Part shown: one piece after another, positions 15,667 through 22,823 of the stretch | Position numbering within the stretch: the first letter of the stretch is position 1 | Layout: each line of letters opens with the position of its first letter | Assembly: GCA_964469165.1 (NCBI GenBank) | Contig: CAYXXZ010000041.1 | Span: 1-26,096, forward strand | Length of the DNA stretch: 26,096 nucleotides | Reading direction: 5' to 3' | Source: CAYXXZ01 sp964469165 | Lineage (GTDB): Bacteria > Pseudomonadota > Gammaproteobacteria > Pseudomonadales > Porticoccaceae | The notes under the pieces: model-generated | Databases searched by the model: none | What the model was told of the DNA's origin: nothing | What the model saw: only the letters and a program-made list of their open reading frames with translations | Position numbers and translations under genes: made by a program

Positions 15667-16665
15667 ATGAATAGAAAATATCATGTCTTTGCCATGGGTG
15701 CCGCTCTGGTGGATACCGAAATCGAAGTTGCCGATGCCGATCTCGACAATCTCGCCGTCGACAAGGGCCTGATGACTCTGGTGGATGAAGCGCGCCAGGC
15801 CGAGGTGCTCGACTATCTGAAAGACCACCTCACGGCCTCGCGGCGCGCCAGTGGCGGCTCCGCAGCCAATACCATCATCGCTGTGAGCGCATTTGGTGCG
15901 CGCGCCTTCTTCTGCGGTCGTGTCGCCAATGACGAGAACGGCCAGTTCTACCTCAACGACCTGAGCGAGGCGGGAGTCGAGTTCTCCACGCCAGATACCT
16001 TGCCCGAGGGCACCACCGGCAAATGTCTGGTGCTGATCACGCCCGACGCCGAGAGGTCGATGAACACCTTTCTGGGCATCAGTGAAACACTGAGCGACGC
16101 CGACCTCAACCTGGACGCCCTCGCTGCCTCGGAATACATCTACATCGAGGGCTATCTGGCCACGTCCGAATCGGGCAGGGCCGCGGCCATCAGCGCCCGC
16201 AAGCACGCCCAGGCCAACGGTGTGAAAGTCGCCATCAGCCTGTCGGACCCCGGCATCGTGCGCAATTTCCGCAAGGAGCTCGGCGACATCATCGGCAATA
16301 AGATCGACATGCTGTTCTGCAACCGCGACGAGGCGCTGCTCTGGACCGGCGCCGACAATCTGAAGGATGCCAGCGAAGAGATGTCGCAGCACGCCGAGCA
16401 CTACGCCATCACCCTGGGTGCCGACGGCGCGCTGGTTCACAACGGCAGCGAGCTTTTCACCATTCCCGGACGCGCCATCACCGCCATCGATACCAATGGC
16501 GCAGGCGACATGTTCGCGGGGGCGTTCCTCTACGGGTTGTCGCAGGGCATGACGTTCAAGCGCAGTGGCGAATTGGGCTGCCTGGCGGCGGCCGCCGTGG
16601 TGGGACAGTTCGGACCGCGCCTACCCCTATCCCAGTATCGCGGGATCATCGACTCGCTGTCGTAA
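15667..16665 (+). CDS. PfkB-family sugar/nucleoside kinase
   Basis: Cytoplasmic ribokinase-superfamily kinase, often annotated as adenosine kinase in related genomes. The 332-residue protein has the N-terminal MGAALVDTEIEV, the di-glycine substrate-binding region ASGGSAANTIIAVSAFGA (about 61-78), and the C-terminal PfkB signature D275-T-N-G-A-G-D281 followed by MFAGAFLYGL. D281 would be the catalytic base and GAG the anion hole. AGG is spaced 8 bases before the ATG; a possible -10 (GATAAT, 15635-15640) lies upstream without a clear -35. The substrate cannot be fixed from sequence: adenosine, inosine/guanosine and fructose-type sugars are all possible. The gene is divergent from mrcB and convergent with the DUF2333 gene. 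Confidence 0.88.
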   Translation: MNRKYHVFAMGAALVDTEIEVADADLDNLAVDKGLMTLVDEARQAEVLDYLKDHLTASRRASGGSAANTIIAVSAFGARAFFCGRVANDENGQFYLNDLSEAGVEFSTPDTLPEGTTGKCLVLITPDAERSMNTFLGISETLSDADLNLDALAASEYIYIEGYLATSESGRAAAISARKHAQANGVKVAISLSDPGIVRNFRKELGDIIGNKIDMLFCNRDEALLWTGADNLKDASEEMSQHAEHYAITLGADGALVHNGSELFTIPGRAITAIDTNGAGDMFAGAFLYGLSQGMTFKRSGELGCLAAAAVVGQFGPRLPLSQYRGIIDSLS

Positions 16666-16680
16666 GGCGCAGTAATCCCC

Positions 16681-16781
16681 AAGCTTTAAGCAGGGTTCTT
16701 CCAACAATTGGTACGACGGCGAAGCCCGCGAAACCACTGAGCCAGGGGTAGCCCAGCTTAAAGCTTACGGCTTATAGCTCA
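16681..16781. repeat. Small AGCTT-rich dispersed repeat, copy 1
   Basis: This element lies between the convergent PfkB and DUF2333 genes. Its left end, AAGCTTTAAGCAGG (16681-16694), and right end, GCTTATAGCTCA (16770-16781), recur exactly and in the same orientation at 20183-20196 and 20229-20240, while the interior differs. Inside it, AAGCTTTAAG (16681-16690) and CTTAAAGCTT (16757-16766) are perfect inverted repeats. Its right arm read on the minus strand (16779 down to 16755) matches 20170-20194 at 22 of 25 positions. No coding potential is seen. Confidence 0.7.
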
Positions 16782-16782
16782 C

Positions 16783-17787
16783 TCACCCCTGCGCCAACAG
16801 CTCCCTCAGGTCGATGATGGCCGCGTGAGCGCGGCTGATGTAAGAGGCCATGGCCAGCGAGTGGTTGGCCATCATGCCAAAACCGCTGCCGTTGAGAATG
16901 ATCGGGCTACGCAGGGGCTTCTGGGTGCCCTCCAGCTCGCGGATGATCTGCTGCAGGCTCACCCTGGCATTCTTCTTGTCCAGAATCACCTGAAAGTCCT
17001 GTTCGATGGCGCGCAGAATCTGGATCAGCGCCCAGGTCGTCCCACGCGCTTCGTAGAACACGTCGTCCAGTTCGTTCCAGGGTGTTTTGATCAACTGTTC
17101 TCCCGACTGCGTCGAGGCGTCGCCCGAACTGTCGCCGGCGAGATCGGTATTGAGGCGCCGCTGGCCCACACTGGCGCTGAGGCGCTGGGAGAGACTGCCG
17201 AGACGGGTTTCCGCCGTGGACAGCCAGAAGCGCAGGTTGTCGGAACGGGCGTAGAACTGGGCGTTGAACTGATCGTCGTCGGCGAGCCGCGCAAGATAGC
17301 TTTTCAGGTGTTTGATGCCGTTGCGGTACTCCGACTCGGTGGTGGGCAGCATCCAGCTTTCGTTGTCGAAATTGAACAGCGGCTCGGCCAGCGACAGATT
17401 GGGATCTTCGGTGGACTGCGATTGGGAGCGGCTGAAACGGTCGCGCATGGCCTTGGAAAAATCGCGCACCTGAACCAGCACACCGAACTCCCAGTTGGGC
17501 ATATTGTCGAGCCACACGCCGGGTGGCATCAGGTCGTTGCTGATGTAGCCGCCCGATTTTTCCAGCAGCGTTTCCGCCACGCCGATCAGCGCGACCGTGG
17601 TGTACACGCCCGTGATGTCGGTGGACGCGCCGTATTGCGCCGCCAGCGCATCGATATCGAGATCGTCCGGCTCGCGGCTCCAATACCATCCCACCAGCAC
17701 GAGCAGCAGGAAAACAACGACTGCCACGGCAACACCCGCGCGCACCCACTTTTTCTTATCCTGGCCGAAGCCTGCGACTGATTGCAT
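16783..17787 (-). CDS. DUF2333 family inner-membrane-anchored protein
   Basis: Function unknown. The 334-residue protein has a short cytoplasmic tail, one membrane helix (about 16-36) and a large, mostly helical extracytoplasmic domain (about 40-334). It matches DUF2333 in architecture and in conserved stretches such as GVYTTVALIGVAETLLEKSGGYISNDLMPPGVWLDNMPNWEFGV, which I quote only as a landmark near residues 60-103. It ends with a helical segment, MMANHSLAMASYISRAHAAI. The ATG at 17787 has AGGA 7 bases upstream, and this AGGA belongs to the first unit of a 15-bp tandem repeat. The frame stays open through the repeat back to a stop at 17899, but without ATG, GTG or TTG. It lies 104 bases downstream of the copper-chaperone gene on the same strand and may be co-transcribed with it. 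Confidence 0.83.
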   Translation of the reverse strand: MQSVAGFGQDKKKWVRAGVAVAVVVFLLLVLVGWYWSREPDDLDIDALAAQYGASTDITGVYTTVALIGVAETLLEKSGGYISNDLMPPGVWLDNMPNWEFGVLVQVRDFSKAMRDRFSRSQSQSTEDPNLSLAEPLFNFDNESWMLPTTESEYRNGIKHLKSYLARLADDDQFNAQFYARSDNLRFWLSTAETRLGSLSQRLSASVGQRRLNTDLAGDSSGDASTQSGEQLIKTPWNELDDVFYEARGTTWALIQILRAIEQDFQVILDKKNARVSLQQIIRELEGTQKPLRSPIILNGSGFGMMANHSLAMASYISRAHAAIIDLRELLAQG

Positions 17788-17794
17788 TGCACTG

Positions 17795-17869
17795 TCCTGT
17801 AAAGCTGAGTCCTGTAAAACTGAATCTTGTAAAACTGAGTCCTGTAAAACTGTGCCCTGTAAAACCAGG
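17795..17869. repeat. Five-unit 15-bp tandem repeat ahead of the DUF2333 gene
   Basis: Five consecutive 15-base units (17795, 17810, 17825, 17840, 17855) follow the consensus TCCTGTAAAACTGAG. Units 1-4 differ from it by at most two or three bases, unit 5 is more diverged, and a partial sixth (CCCTGT) follows at 17870. On the minus strand each unit carries ACAGGA or a variant, and the first unit provides the ribosome-binding site of the DUF2333 gene. Because 15 is a multiple of 3, the repeat reads as VLQDS pentapeptides in frame with that gene. Confidence 0.9.
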
Positions 17870-17891
17870 CCCTGTGTCCGGGCCTGACAAA

Positions 17892-18320
17892 CTAGCCGTC
17901 AGTGACGGCAACGACGGGAAAAGCCTCCTCCAGCGCGCCACAGGGGCCGAAGTCGAAGCGCAACGTCACAGATTCACCAGGGCGCAACGGCGCCGGCAAA
18001 TCGAGCAACATCAAGTGATAACCGCCGGACTCGAAGGTCAAACTCTGTCCGGCGGGCAGCGACAGCGCCGCCACCGCACGCATCCGCATCTGCCCGTGAT
18101 GATGGCTGTGCTCGTGCATTTCTATTCTCGGCGCCACCGGCGAGGTCACTGCCAGCAACTGGCAATCGGCGGCGCCCTGGTTAACCAGCGTCAGATACCC
18201 GGCGCTGATGGCCTGGCCGGGAAGGGTTTCCCGCACGCGCGCATCGGAAATGGAAAGATCGGCAGCCGACAGTTCGGCGGCAGCGAACAGAGCAAGCAAC
18301 AGGGAAATAGCGGTTTTCAT
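17892..18320 (-). CDS. Periplasmic copper chaperone, PCu(A)C family
   Basis: PCu(A)C proteins bind Cu(I) in the periplasm and hand it to cytochrome c oxidase, often together with Sco. The 142-residue precursor has a signal peptide (about 1-20, cleavage near LSAA-D). The copper motif H-x10-M-x21-H-x-M is exact: H69, M80, H102, M104. A local HEHSHHH run (69-75) adds further histidines. Two cysteines (C53, C126) lie outside the motif. No clear ribosome-binding site precedes the ATG at 18320, but the signal peptide supports this start. The gene is divergent from dsbD, with 71 bases between the assigned starts, so both may share control. DsbD supplies reducing power to periplasmic thiols, including Sco-type copper proteins, which gives the pairing biological sense. 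Confidence 0.88.
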   Translation of the reverse strand: MKTAISLLLALFAAAELSAADLSISDARVRETLPGQAISAGYLTLVNQGAADCQLLAVTSPVAPRIEMHEHSHHHGQMRMRAVAALSLPAGQSLTFESGGYHLMLLDLPAPLRPGESVTLRFDFGPCGALEEAFPVVAVTDG

Positions 18321-18391
18321 GACAAGGGACTATAGCACGGAAAAAGCTTCAAATCGGCCCGGCGCGCCCTCAGGGCCCGTTAGGCCTTACA

Positions 18392-20143
18392 ATGAGCGCT
18401 CCACGTTCAAGACAAGGTATGCCACGCGCCGTGAACACCCTGACCCGGACACTGCTCATCGCCCTGCTGGCCCTGATCGGCGCCGGCGCCTGGGCGGACA
18501 GCCTGCGTTTCGGCGGCGACGTTTTTGCCAACAACAATAATAGTAGCCAAACGACGTTTTTGCCCGTCGAGCAGGCCTACCAGCTGCACCCACGCCTCGC
18601 GGGTGATGACCTTGTACTCGATTGGCAGATTGCGCCCGGCTACTACCTTTATCAGGAGCAGTTCAAAGCCGTTCTTCTGCGCCCCGGCGCACCCGAGCTG
18701 ATCCTTGAAACACAGTTTGTCGAGGGTGTGCGCCGGTACGACGACTACTACGCCAGAGAGCTGGAAGTCTATTACGACACCACCAGCGTCACCGTCCCGC
18801 TTCCGGCCCTGACCGATGCCGTGCAGGTGCGAGTCTCTTCCCAGGGCTGCGCCGATGCAGGCCTGTGCTACCCGCCGCGCACCCATCTCGTCACCATCGA
18901 CCCGATCACCTCCGTCGTCAGGGTGAGCGATGCCCTGCCCGGCTCCGCTCCCGCGCCTGTCGCAGAAACCCGCACGCTGCCGGTCATTCTCGCCTTTGCC
19001 CTCATCGGCGGCCTGATTCTCAACCTTATGCCCTGCGTCTTCCCAGTGCTGTCCATCAAGGTCATGAGTCTGACGGCGTCGAGCACCACGGCCCGCGGGC
19101 GCTATCATCATGGCCTCGCCTATACCGCGGGCGTGGTAGCCAGCTTCGTGGCGGTGGCCCTGCTGCTGATTGCGCTGCGCGCGGGCGGCGAAGCCCTGGG
19201 CTGGGGCTTCCAGCTCCAGTCACCCGGTTTCGTGATCGCCCTGACCTACCTGTTTTTCGTCATGGGTCTGAGCTTTTCGGGCTTCTTCCAGGCCGGCACC
19301 GCCCTGATGAATCTCGGCCAGTCGGCATCCCAGGGGAATGGACTCGGCCACTCTTTTTTCACCGGCGTTCTCGCGACGGCGGTGGCAAGCCCCTGCTCGG
19401 CGCCCTTCATGGGCGCCGCGCTGGGTTTTGCCCTCACCCAGGCCACCGCCACCGCGCTGCTGGTGTTTGCCGCGCTCGGCTTCGGCATGGCTTTGCCCTT
19501 CCTGGTGCTCACCTGCGTGCCGGGCCTGATGCGACGCCTGCCCAGGCCCGGCCCCTGGATGGAAACGCTCAAGGAATTGCTGGCATTTCCCCTGTACCTG
19601 ACCTCCATCTGGCTGCTGTGGATTCTCGGCCGCCAGACCAACAGCGACATGCTGAGCCTCACGCTGGTGGGGCTCACAGCACTGACGTTCGCCATCTGGC
19701 TGTGGAACCGCGGCGGCAGAGCCGCCAGGGCGCTCGCCGTGCTCGCGGTGTTCGCCGCCATTTTCTACCCTTTCCGCGAACTGTCGGAGGAACCGCAAGC
19801 GAGCATCTGGGAGCCCTACAGTGCCGCGCGCCTGGAACGGCTGCTGGGGGAAAAGCGCAACGTGTTCGTCAACCTGACCGCCGACTGGTGCATCACCTGC
19901 CTGGCCAACGAGCGCGTCGCGCTCAGCTCCAGCGACTTCGCCAACCTGCTCGAGGAGCGCAACATCGTCTATCTGAAGGGTGACTGGACCAACCAGGACG
20001 CGGAGATCACCGCGCTACTCAATGACAACGGTCGCAGCGGCGTGCCCCTCTACCTTTATTATTCCAGGGGCAAGGCCCAACCGCAGATTCTGCCGCAGAT
20101 TCTCTCTCCCGGCATCGTGCGGGATACGCTATCGTCGAATTGA
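18392..20143 (+). CDS. dsbD: Thiol:disulfide interchange protein DsbD
   Basis: DsbD moves electrons from cytoplasmic thioredoxin across the inner membrane to periplasmic DsbC, cytochrome c maturation and copper-assembly proteins. The 583-residue protein has a signal peptide (about 14-35). A periplasmic alpha domain carries C153 and C159 in QGCADAGLCYPP. An eight-helix beta domain (about 195-460) has C215 in NLMPCVFPV and C335 in ASPCSAPF. A C-terminal thioredoxin-like gamma domain has W499-C500-I-T-C503. All three cysteine pairs needed for the relay are present. The start is uncertain: ATG at 18392 lacks a ribosome-binding site, and ATG at 18419 (MPRAVNTL) would still leave the signal peptide. 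In Pseudomonas dsbD also precedes aroQ. A perfect hairpin follows its stop. Confidence 0.94.
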   Translation: MSAPRSRQGMPRAVNTLTRTLLIALLALIGAGAWADSLRFGGDVFANNNNSSQTTFLPVEQAYQLHPRLAGDDLVLDWQIAPGYYLYQEQFKAVLLRPGAPELILETQFVEGVRRYDDYYARELEVYYDTTSVTVPLPALTDAVQVRVSSQGCADAGLCYPPRTHLVTIDPITSVVRVSDALPGSAPAPVAETRTLPVILAFALIGGLILNLMPCVFPVLSIKVMSLTASSTTARGRYHHGLAYTAGVVASFVAVALLLIALRAGGEALGWGFQLQSPGFVIALTYLFFVMGLSFSGFFQAGTALMNLGQSASQGNGLGHSFFTGVLATAVASPCSAPFMGAALGFALTQATATALLVFAALGFGMALPFLVLTCVPGLMRRLPRPGPWMETLKELLAFPLYLTSIWLLWILGRQTNSDMLSLTLVGLTALTFAIWLWNRGGRAARALAVLAVFAAIFYPFRELSEEPQASIWEPYSAARLERLLGEKRNVFVNLTADWCITCLANERVALSSSDFANLLEERNIVYLKGDWTNQDAEITALLNDNGRSGVPLYLYYSRGKAQPQILPQILSPGIVRDTLSSN

Positions 20144-20148
20144 CTGGC

Positions 20149-20169
20149 ACACCTGTCGGCTACAGGTGT
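20149..20169. terminator. Perfect hairpin just after dsbD
   Basis: ACACCTGT (20149-20156) and ACAGGTGT (20162-20169) form an uninterrupted 8-bp stem with the loop CGGCT, starting 5 bases after the dsbD stop. No run of T follows; the next bases begin the AGCTGTAAGCC repeat. It could be a processing or pausing hairpin, a weak terminator, or an outer part of the adjacent repeat element. Confidence 0.45.
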
Positions 20170-20240
20170 AGCTGTAAGCCATAAGCTTTAAGCAGGAATG
20201 GGGGAGAACGGAGTTCTGCCAAGGTTTAGCTTATAGCTCA
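20170..20240. repeat. Small AGCTT-rich dispersed repeat, copy 2
   Basis: This element follows the dsbD hairpin directly. It shares the 14-mer AAGCTTTAAGCAGG (20183-20196) and the 12-mer GCTTATAGCTCA (20229-20240) with copy 1 at 16681-16781, in the same orientation but with a shorter, unrelated interior (58 bases end to end against 101). The stretch 20170-20194 also matches the reverse complement of 16755-16779 at 22 of 25 positions. Confidence 0.7.
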
Positions 20241-20540
20241 ACCACGACGCGCAGCCCAAACCTCCAGACTATGCGCAACATAACCCCAAGATCCCCACCA
20301 TATCGACGAAGTTGCCGCATTTTCGCCAAACGCCCGGAAAACATCCGGAATCTGGTGCTCTTTTGCTGCGAACGTCGCTTTTCACCGCACCCCAGCAGCA
20401 CCTAAAAAATAGATTTGTCGGGAAAATCAGCTAATCATTGGGCAACGTGTGGCCAACGTCGGCAAACCTGCCAGAGTATTGGACATTGCTTTTTTTTTGC
20501 GGCAGACTCGCCAGCATTGCGAAGGATTCAGGTTTTACCC
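20241..20540. other. Leader region upstream of aroQ-accBC
   Basis: With the repeat before it, this makes a gene-free stretch of 397 bases (20144-20540), the longest in the window. It is AT-richer than its surroundings. Visible items are a 5-bp hairpin (CCGGA 20334-20338 with TCCGG 20344-20348), a GGCA/TGCC mini-hairpin (20461-20464 with 20469-20472) and a run of nine T (20490-20498). No hexamer pair is good enough to call a promoter. A promoter for aroQ-accB-accC is expected here, because accBC transcription is usually controlled from a long upstream region. Confidence 0.5.
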
Positions 20541-20981
20541 ATGGCTACCATTCTCGTGCTCAACGGCCCCAATCTGAACCTGCTCGGAAGCCGTGAACCC
20601 GGCATCTACGGAAACGACAGTCTCAACGACATCAACCAGCGTCTCCAGGCCCTCTGTATCGACAAGGGCCACCACTTCCAGACGCTGCAAAGCAATGCCG
20701 AATACGAGCTGATCGACCGCATTCACGACGCGCGCATGGAAGGAGTCAACTTCATCATCTTCAATCCTGCGGCCTTCACCCACACCAGCATCGCCCTGCG
20801 CGACGCCCTGCTGGCGAGCGAGATCCCTTTCATCGAAGTACATCTGTCGAATGTTCACAGCCGTGAGCCGTTCCGGCACAAGTCCTATTTCTCCGATATC
20901 GCCCAGGGCGTCATTTGCGGCCTTGGCCCCATCGGCTACGAACTGGCGCTCACTGCCGCGCTGTCACAGTTTCCCAACTAA
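20541..20981 (+). CDS. aroQ: Type II 3-dehydroquinate dehydratase
   Basis: Dodecameric class II dehydroquinase that removes water from 3-dehydroquinate to give 3-dehydroshikimate in the shikimate pathway. The 146-residue protein has all the expected residues: N11 in LNGPNLNLLG, R18 and catalytic Y23 in SREPGIYG, N75 and H81 in FNPAAFTHTSIALRDAL, and H101, R108 and R112 in EVHLSNVHSREPFRHKS. I chose the ATG at 20541 (MATILVLNGP), with AGG 8 bases upstream; the frame is open to 20415 without family similarity. Twenty-eight bases separate it from accB, so aroQ, accB and accC are probably one transcript, the arrangement known from Pseudomonas. Confidence 0.96.
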   Translation: MATILVLNGPNLNLLGSREPGIYGNDSLNDINQRLQALCIDKGHHFQTLQSNAEYELIDRIHDARMEGVNFIIFNPAAFTHTSIALRDALLASEIPFIEVHLSNVHSREPFRHKSYFSDIAQGVICGLGPIGYELALTAALSQFPN

Positions 20982-21009
20982 TCATCGAAAACCTTTCAGG
21001 AATCAGATC

Positions 21010-21468
21010 ATGGATATCCGCAAGATAAAGAAACTCATCGAGTTGCTCGAAGAATCCAACATCGGAGAAATCGAGATCAAGGAGGGTGAAGAGTCAGTGC
21101 GCATCAGCCGCGCAGGCTTCGGCGCCCAGGCGCCCCAGGTGTACATGCCCCCGATGGCCGCGGCGCCCGTCGCTGCCCCCCAGGCGGCGCCCGCTGCTGG
21201 CGCACCGGCAGACGATGTCGCTCCCGAGCCCGAGGGACACCTGGTGAAATCCCCCATGGTGGGCACGTTCTACCGCTCCCCCGCGCCGGGCGCCGCGCCT
21301 TTCGTCGAAGCTGGCCAGAAGGTCAACAAGGGCGACGTGCTGTGCATCGTCGAAGCCATGAAAATGATGAACCAGATCGAAGCCGACAAGGCTGGCACCG
21401 TCGGCGCCATTCTCGTCGAAGACGGCGAGCCCGTGGAATTCGACCAACCGATGATCACCATCCTCTGA
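21010..21468 (+). CDS. accB: Biotin carboxyl carrier protein of acetyl-CoA carboxylase
   Basis: AccB carries the biotin that shuttles CO2 between biotin carboxylase and carboxyltransferase in fatty-acid synthesis. The 152-residue protein has an N-terminal helical part (MDIRKIKKLIELLEES), an Ala/Pro-rich linker (about 40-75) and a C-terminal biotinyl domain (about 77-152). The domain has the biotinylation signature EAMKMM, giving biotinyl-lysine K118, and the thumb-like SPMVGTFYRSPAPGAAPF. AGGA is spaced 8 bases before the ATG. accC follows after 14 bases. In E. coli the N-terminus of AccB autoregulates the accBC operon; the same may hold here but no operator is identifiable. Confidence 0.97.
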   Translation: MDIRKIKKLIELLEESNIGEIEIKEGEESVRISRAGFGAQAPQVYMPPMAAAPVAAPQAAPAAGAPADDVAPEPEGHLVKSPMVGTFYRSPAPGAAPFVEAGQKVNKGDVLCIVEAMKMMNQIEADKAGTVGAILVEDGEPVEFDQPMITIL

Positions 21469-21482
21469 CGCGGGGCGAGACC

Positions 21483-22823
21483 ATGCTGGATAAAGTCCTT
21501 ATCGCCAACCGGGGCGAAATCGCCCTGCGCATCCTGCGCTCCTGCAAGGAGCTGGGCATTCGCACGGTGGCCGTTCACTCCAAGATCGACGCCGACCTCA
21601 AGCACGTGCGTCTCGCCGACGAAAGCATCTGCATCGGCCCCAACCCATCTTCGGAAAGCTACCTCAACATTCCCGCCATCATCAGCGCCATGGAAGTCAC
21701 CGATGCCGTGGGTGTTCACCCAGGCTACGGTTTTCTTGCCGAAAACGCCGATTTTGCGGAAATGGTGGAACGCAGCGGCTTCACCTTCATCGGCCCCACC
21801 CCCGATGTGATTCGCCTGATGGGCGATAAAGTGTCGGCCATCGACGCCATGCGCAAGGCCGGTGTGCCGACCGTGCCGGGCTCCAACGGCCCCATCACCG
21901 ACGATGAAGACCACACCAGGAAGATCGCCAAGGAGATCGGCTACCCGGTGATCATCAAGGCCGCCGCAGGCGGCGGCGGACGCGGCATGCGCGTGGTGCA
22001 CAGCGAGGCCAACCTGCTCAAGTCGATCAGCATTACCCAGTCCGAAGCCAAGGCCGCCTTCGGCGACGCCACGGTCTACATGGAAAAATTCCTCGAAAAC
22101 CCGCGCCACGTCGAAGTACAGGTGCTTGCCGACGGCCAGGGCAATGCCATCCACCTGGGCGACCGCGACTGCTCCCTGCAGCGCCGCCACCAGAAGGTGC
22201 TCGAAGAGGCGCCCGCGCCCGGCATCCCCAACGACGCGCGCGAAGAGGTTTACGCCGCCTGCGTCAAAGCCTGTATCGACATCGGCTACCGCGGCGCCGG
22301 CACCTTCGAATTCCTCTACGAGGATGGCCGTTTCTATTTCATCGAGATGAACACCCGCGTGCAGGTGGAACACCCGGTGACGGAAATGATCACCGGTATC
22401 GACATCGTTCGCGAGCAGTTGCTCATCGCCAGCGGCAAGCCCCTCAGCATCCAGCAGAAGGACGTCACCTTCACAGGTCACGCCTTCGAGTGCCGCATCA
22501 ACGCCGAAGACCCACGCACCTTCATGCCGAGCCCCGGCAAGGTAGTGAACTTCCATCCCCCTGGCGGCAACGGCGTGAGAGTGGATTCCCACCTCTATTC
22601 CGGCTATTCGGTGCCACCCAATTACGATTCGCTGATCGCCAAGGTCATCACCCACGCGCCCAACCGCGAAGCGGCGCTGGTGCGCATGCGCAACGCCCTC
22701 GACGAGCTGGTGGTGGACGGCATCAAGACCAACACCGACCTGCAGCGCGATCTGGTAGTAGATGAAGGTTTCAAACGCGGCGGCGTGAACATTCACTACC
22801 TTGAGAAGAAGCTCGGTCTCTGA
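21483..22823 (+). CDS. accC: Biotin carboxylase subunit of acetyl-CoA carboxylase
   Basis: ATP-grasp enzyme that carboxylates the biotin of AccB using bicarbonate and ATP. The 446-residue protein begins MLDKVLIANRGEIALRI and contains the glycine-rich lid AAAGGGGRGMRVV (about 158-170). Its active-site run EMNTRVQVEHPVTE places E288 and R292 at the same numbers as in E. coli. GGGGCGAG precedes the ATG. Its TGA overlaps the ATG of prmA by one base (TGATG at 22821-22825), so accC and prmA are translationally coupled. The long antisense open frame across this gene is a codon-bias artefact. Confidence 0.97.
   Translation: MLDKVLIANRGEIALRILRSCKELGIRTVAVHSKIDADLKHVRLADESICIGPNPSSESYLNIPAIISAMEVTDAVGVHPGYGFLAENADFAEMVERSGFTFIGPTPDVIRLMGDKVSAIDAMRKAGVPTVPGSNGPITDDEDHTRKIAKEIGYPVIIKAAAGGGGRGMRVVHSEANLLKSISITQSEAKAAFGDATVYMEKFLENPRHVEVQVLADGQGNAIHLGDRDCSLQRRHQKVLEEAPAPGIPNDAREEVYAACVKACIDIGYRGAGTFEFLYEDGRFYFIEMNTRVQVEHPVTEMITGIDIVREQLLIASGKPLSIQQKDVTFTGHAFECRINAEDPRTFMPSPGKVVNFHPPGGNGVRVDSHLYSGYSVPPNYDSLIAKVITHAPNREAALVRMRNALDELVVDGIKTNTDLQRDLVVDEGFKRGGVNIHYLEKKLGL

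Noticed and set aside
17795..17875. CRISPR-like array
   Set aside because: The units are contiguous 15-mers with no spacers, and no cas gene is present.
17756..17941. Short minus-strand frame with SFTGL-like pentapeptides
   Set aside because: The repeated peptide comes only from the 15-bp DNA repeat; the frame overlaps both flanking genes and has no ribosome-binding site. It is not a pentapeptide-repeat protein.
21270..22796. 508-codon open frame on the minus strand opposite accC
   Set aside because: It lies opposite accB and accC, whose motifs are complete; the composition rich in H, G, V and A is a reverse-strand artefact of codon bias.
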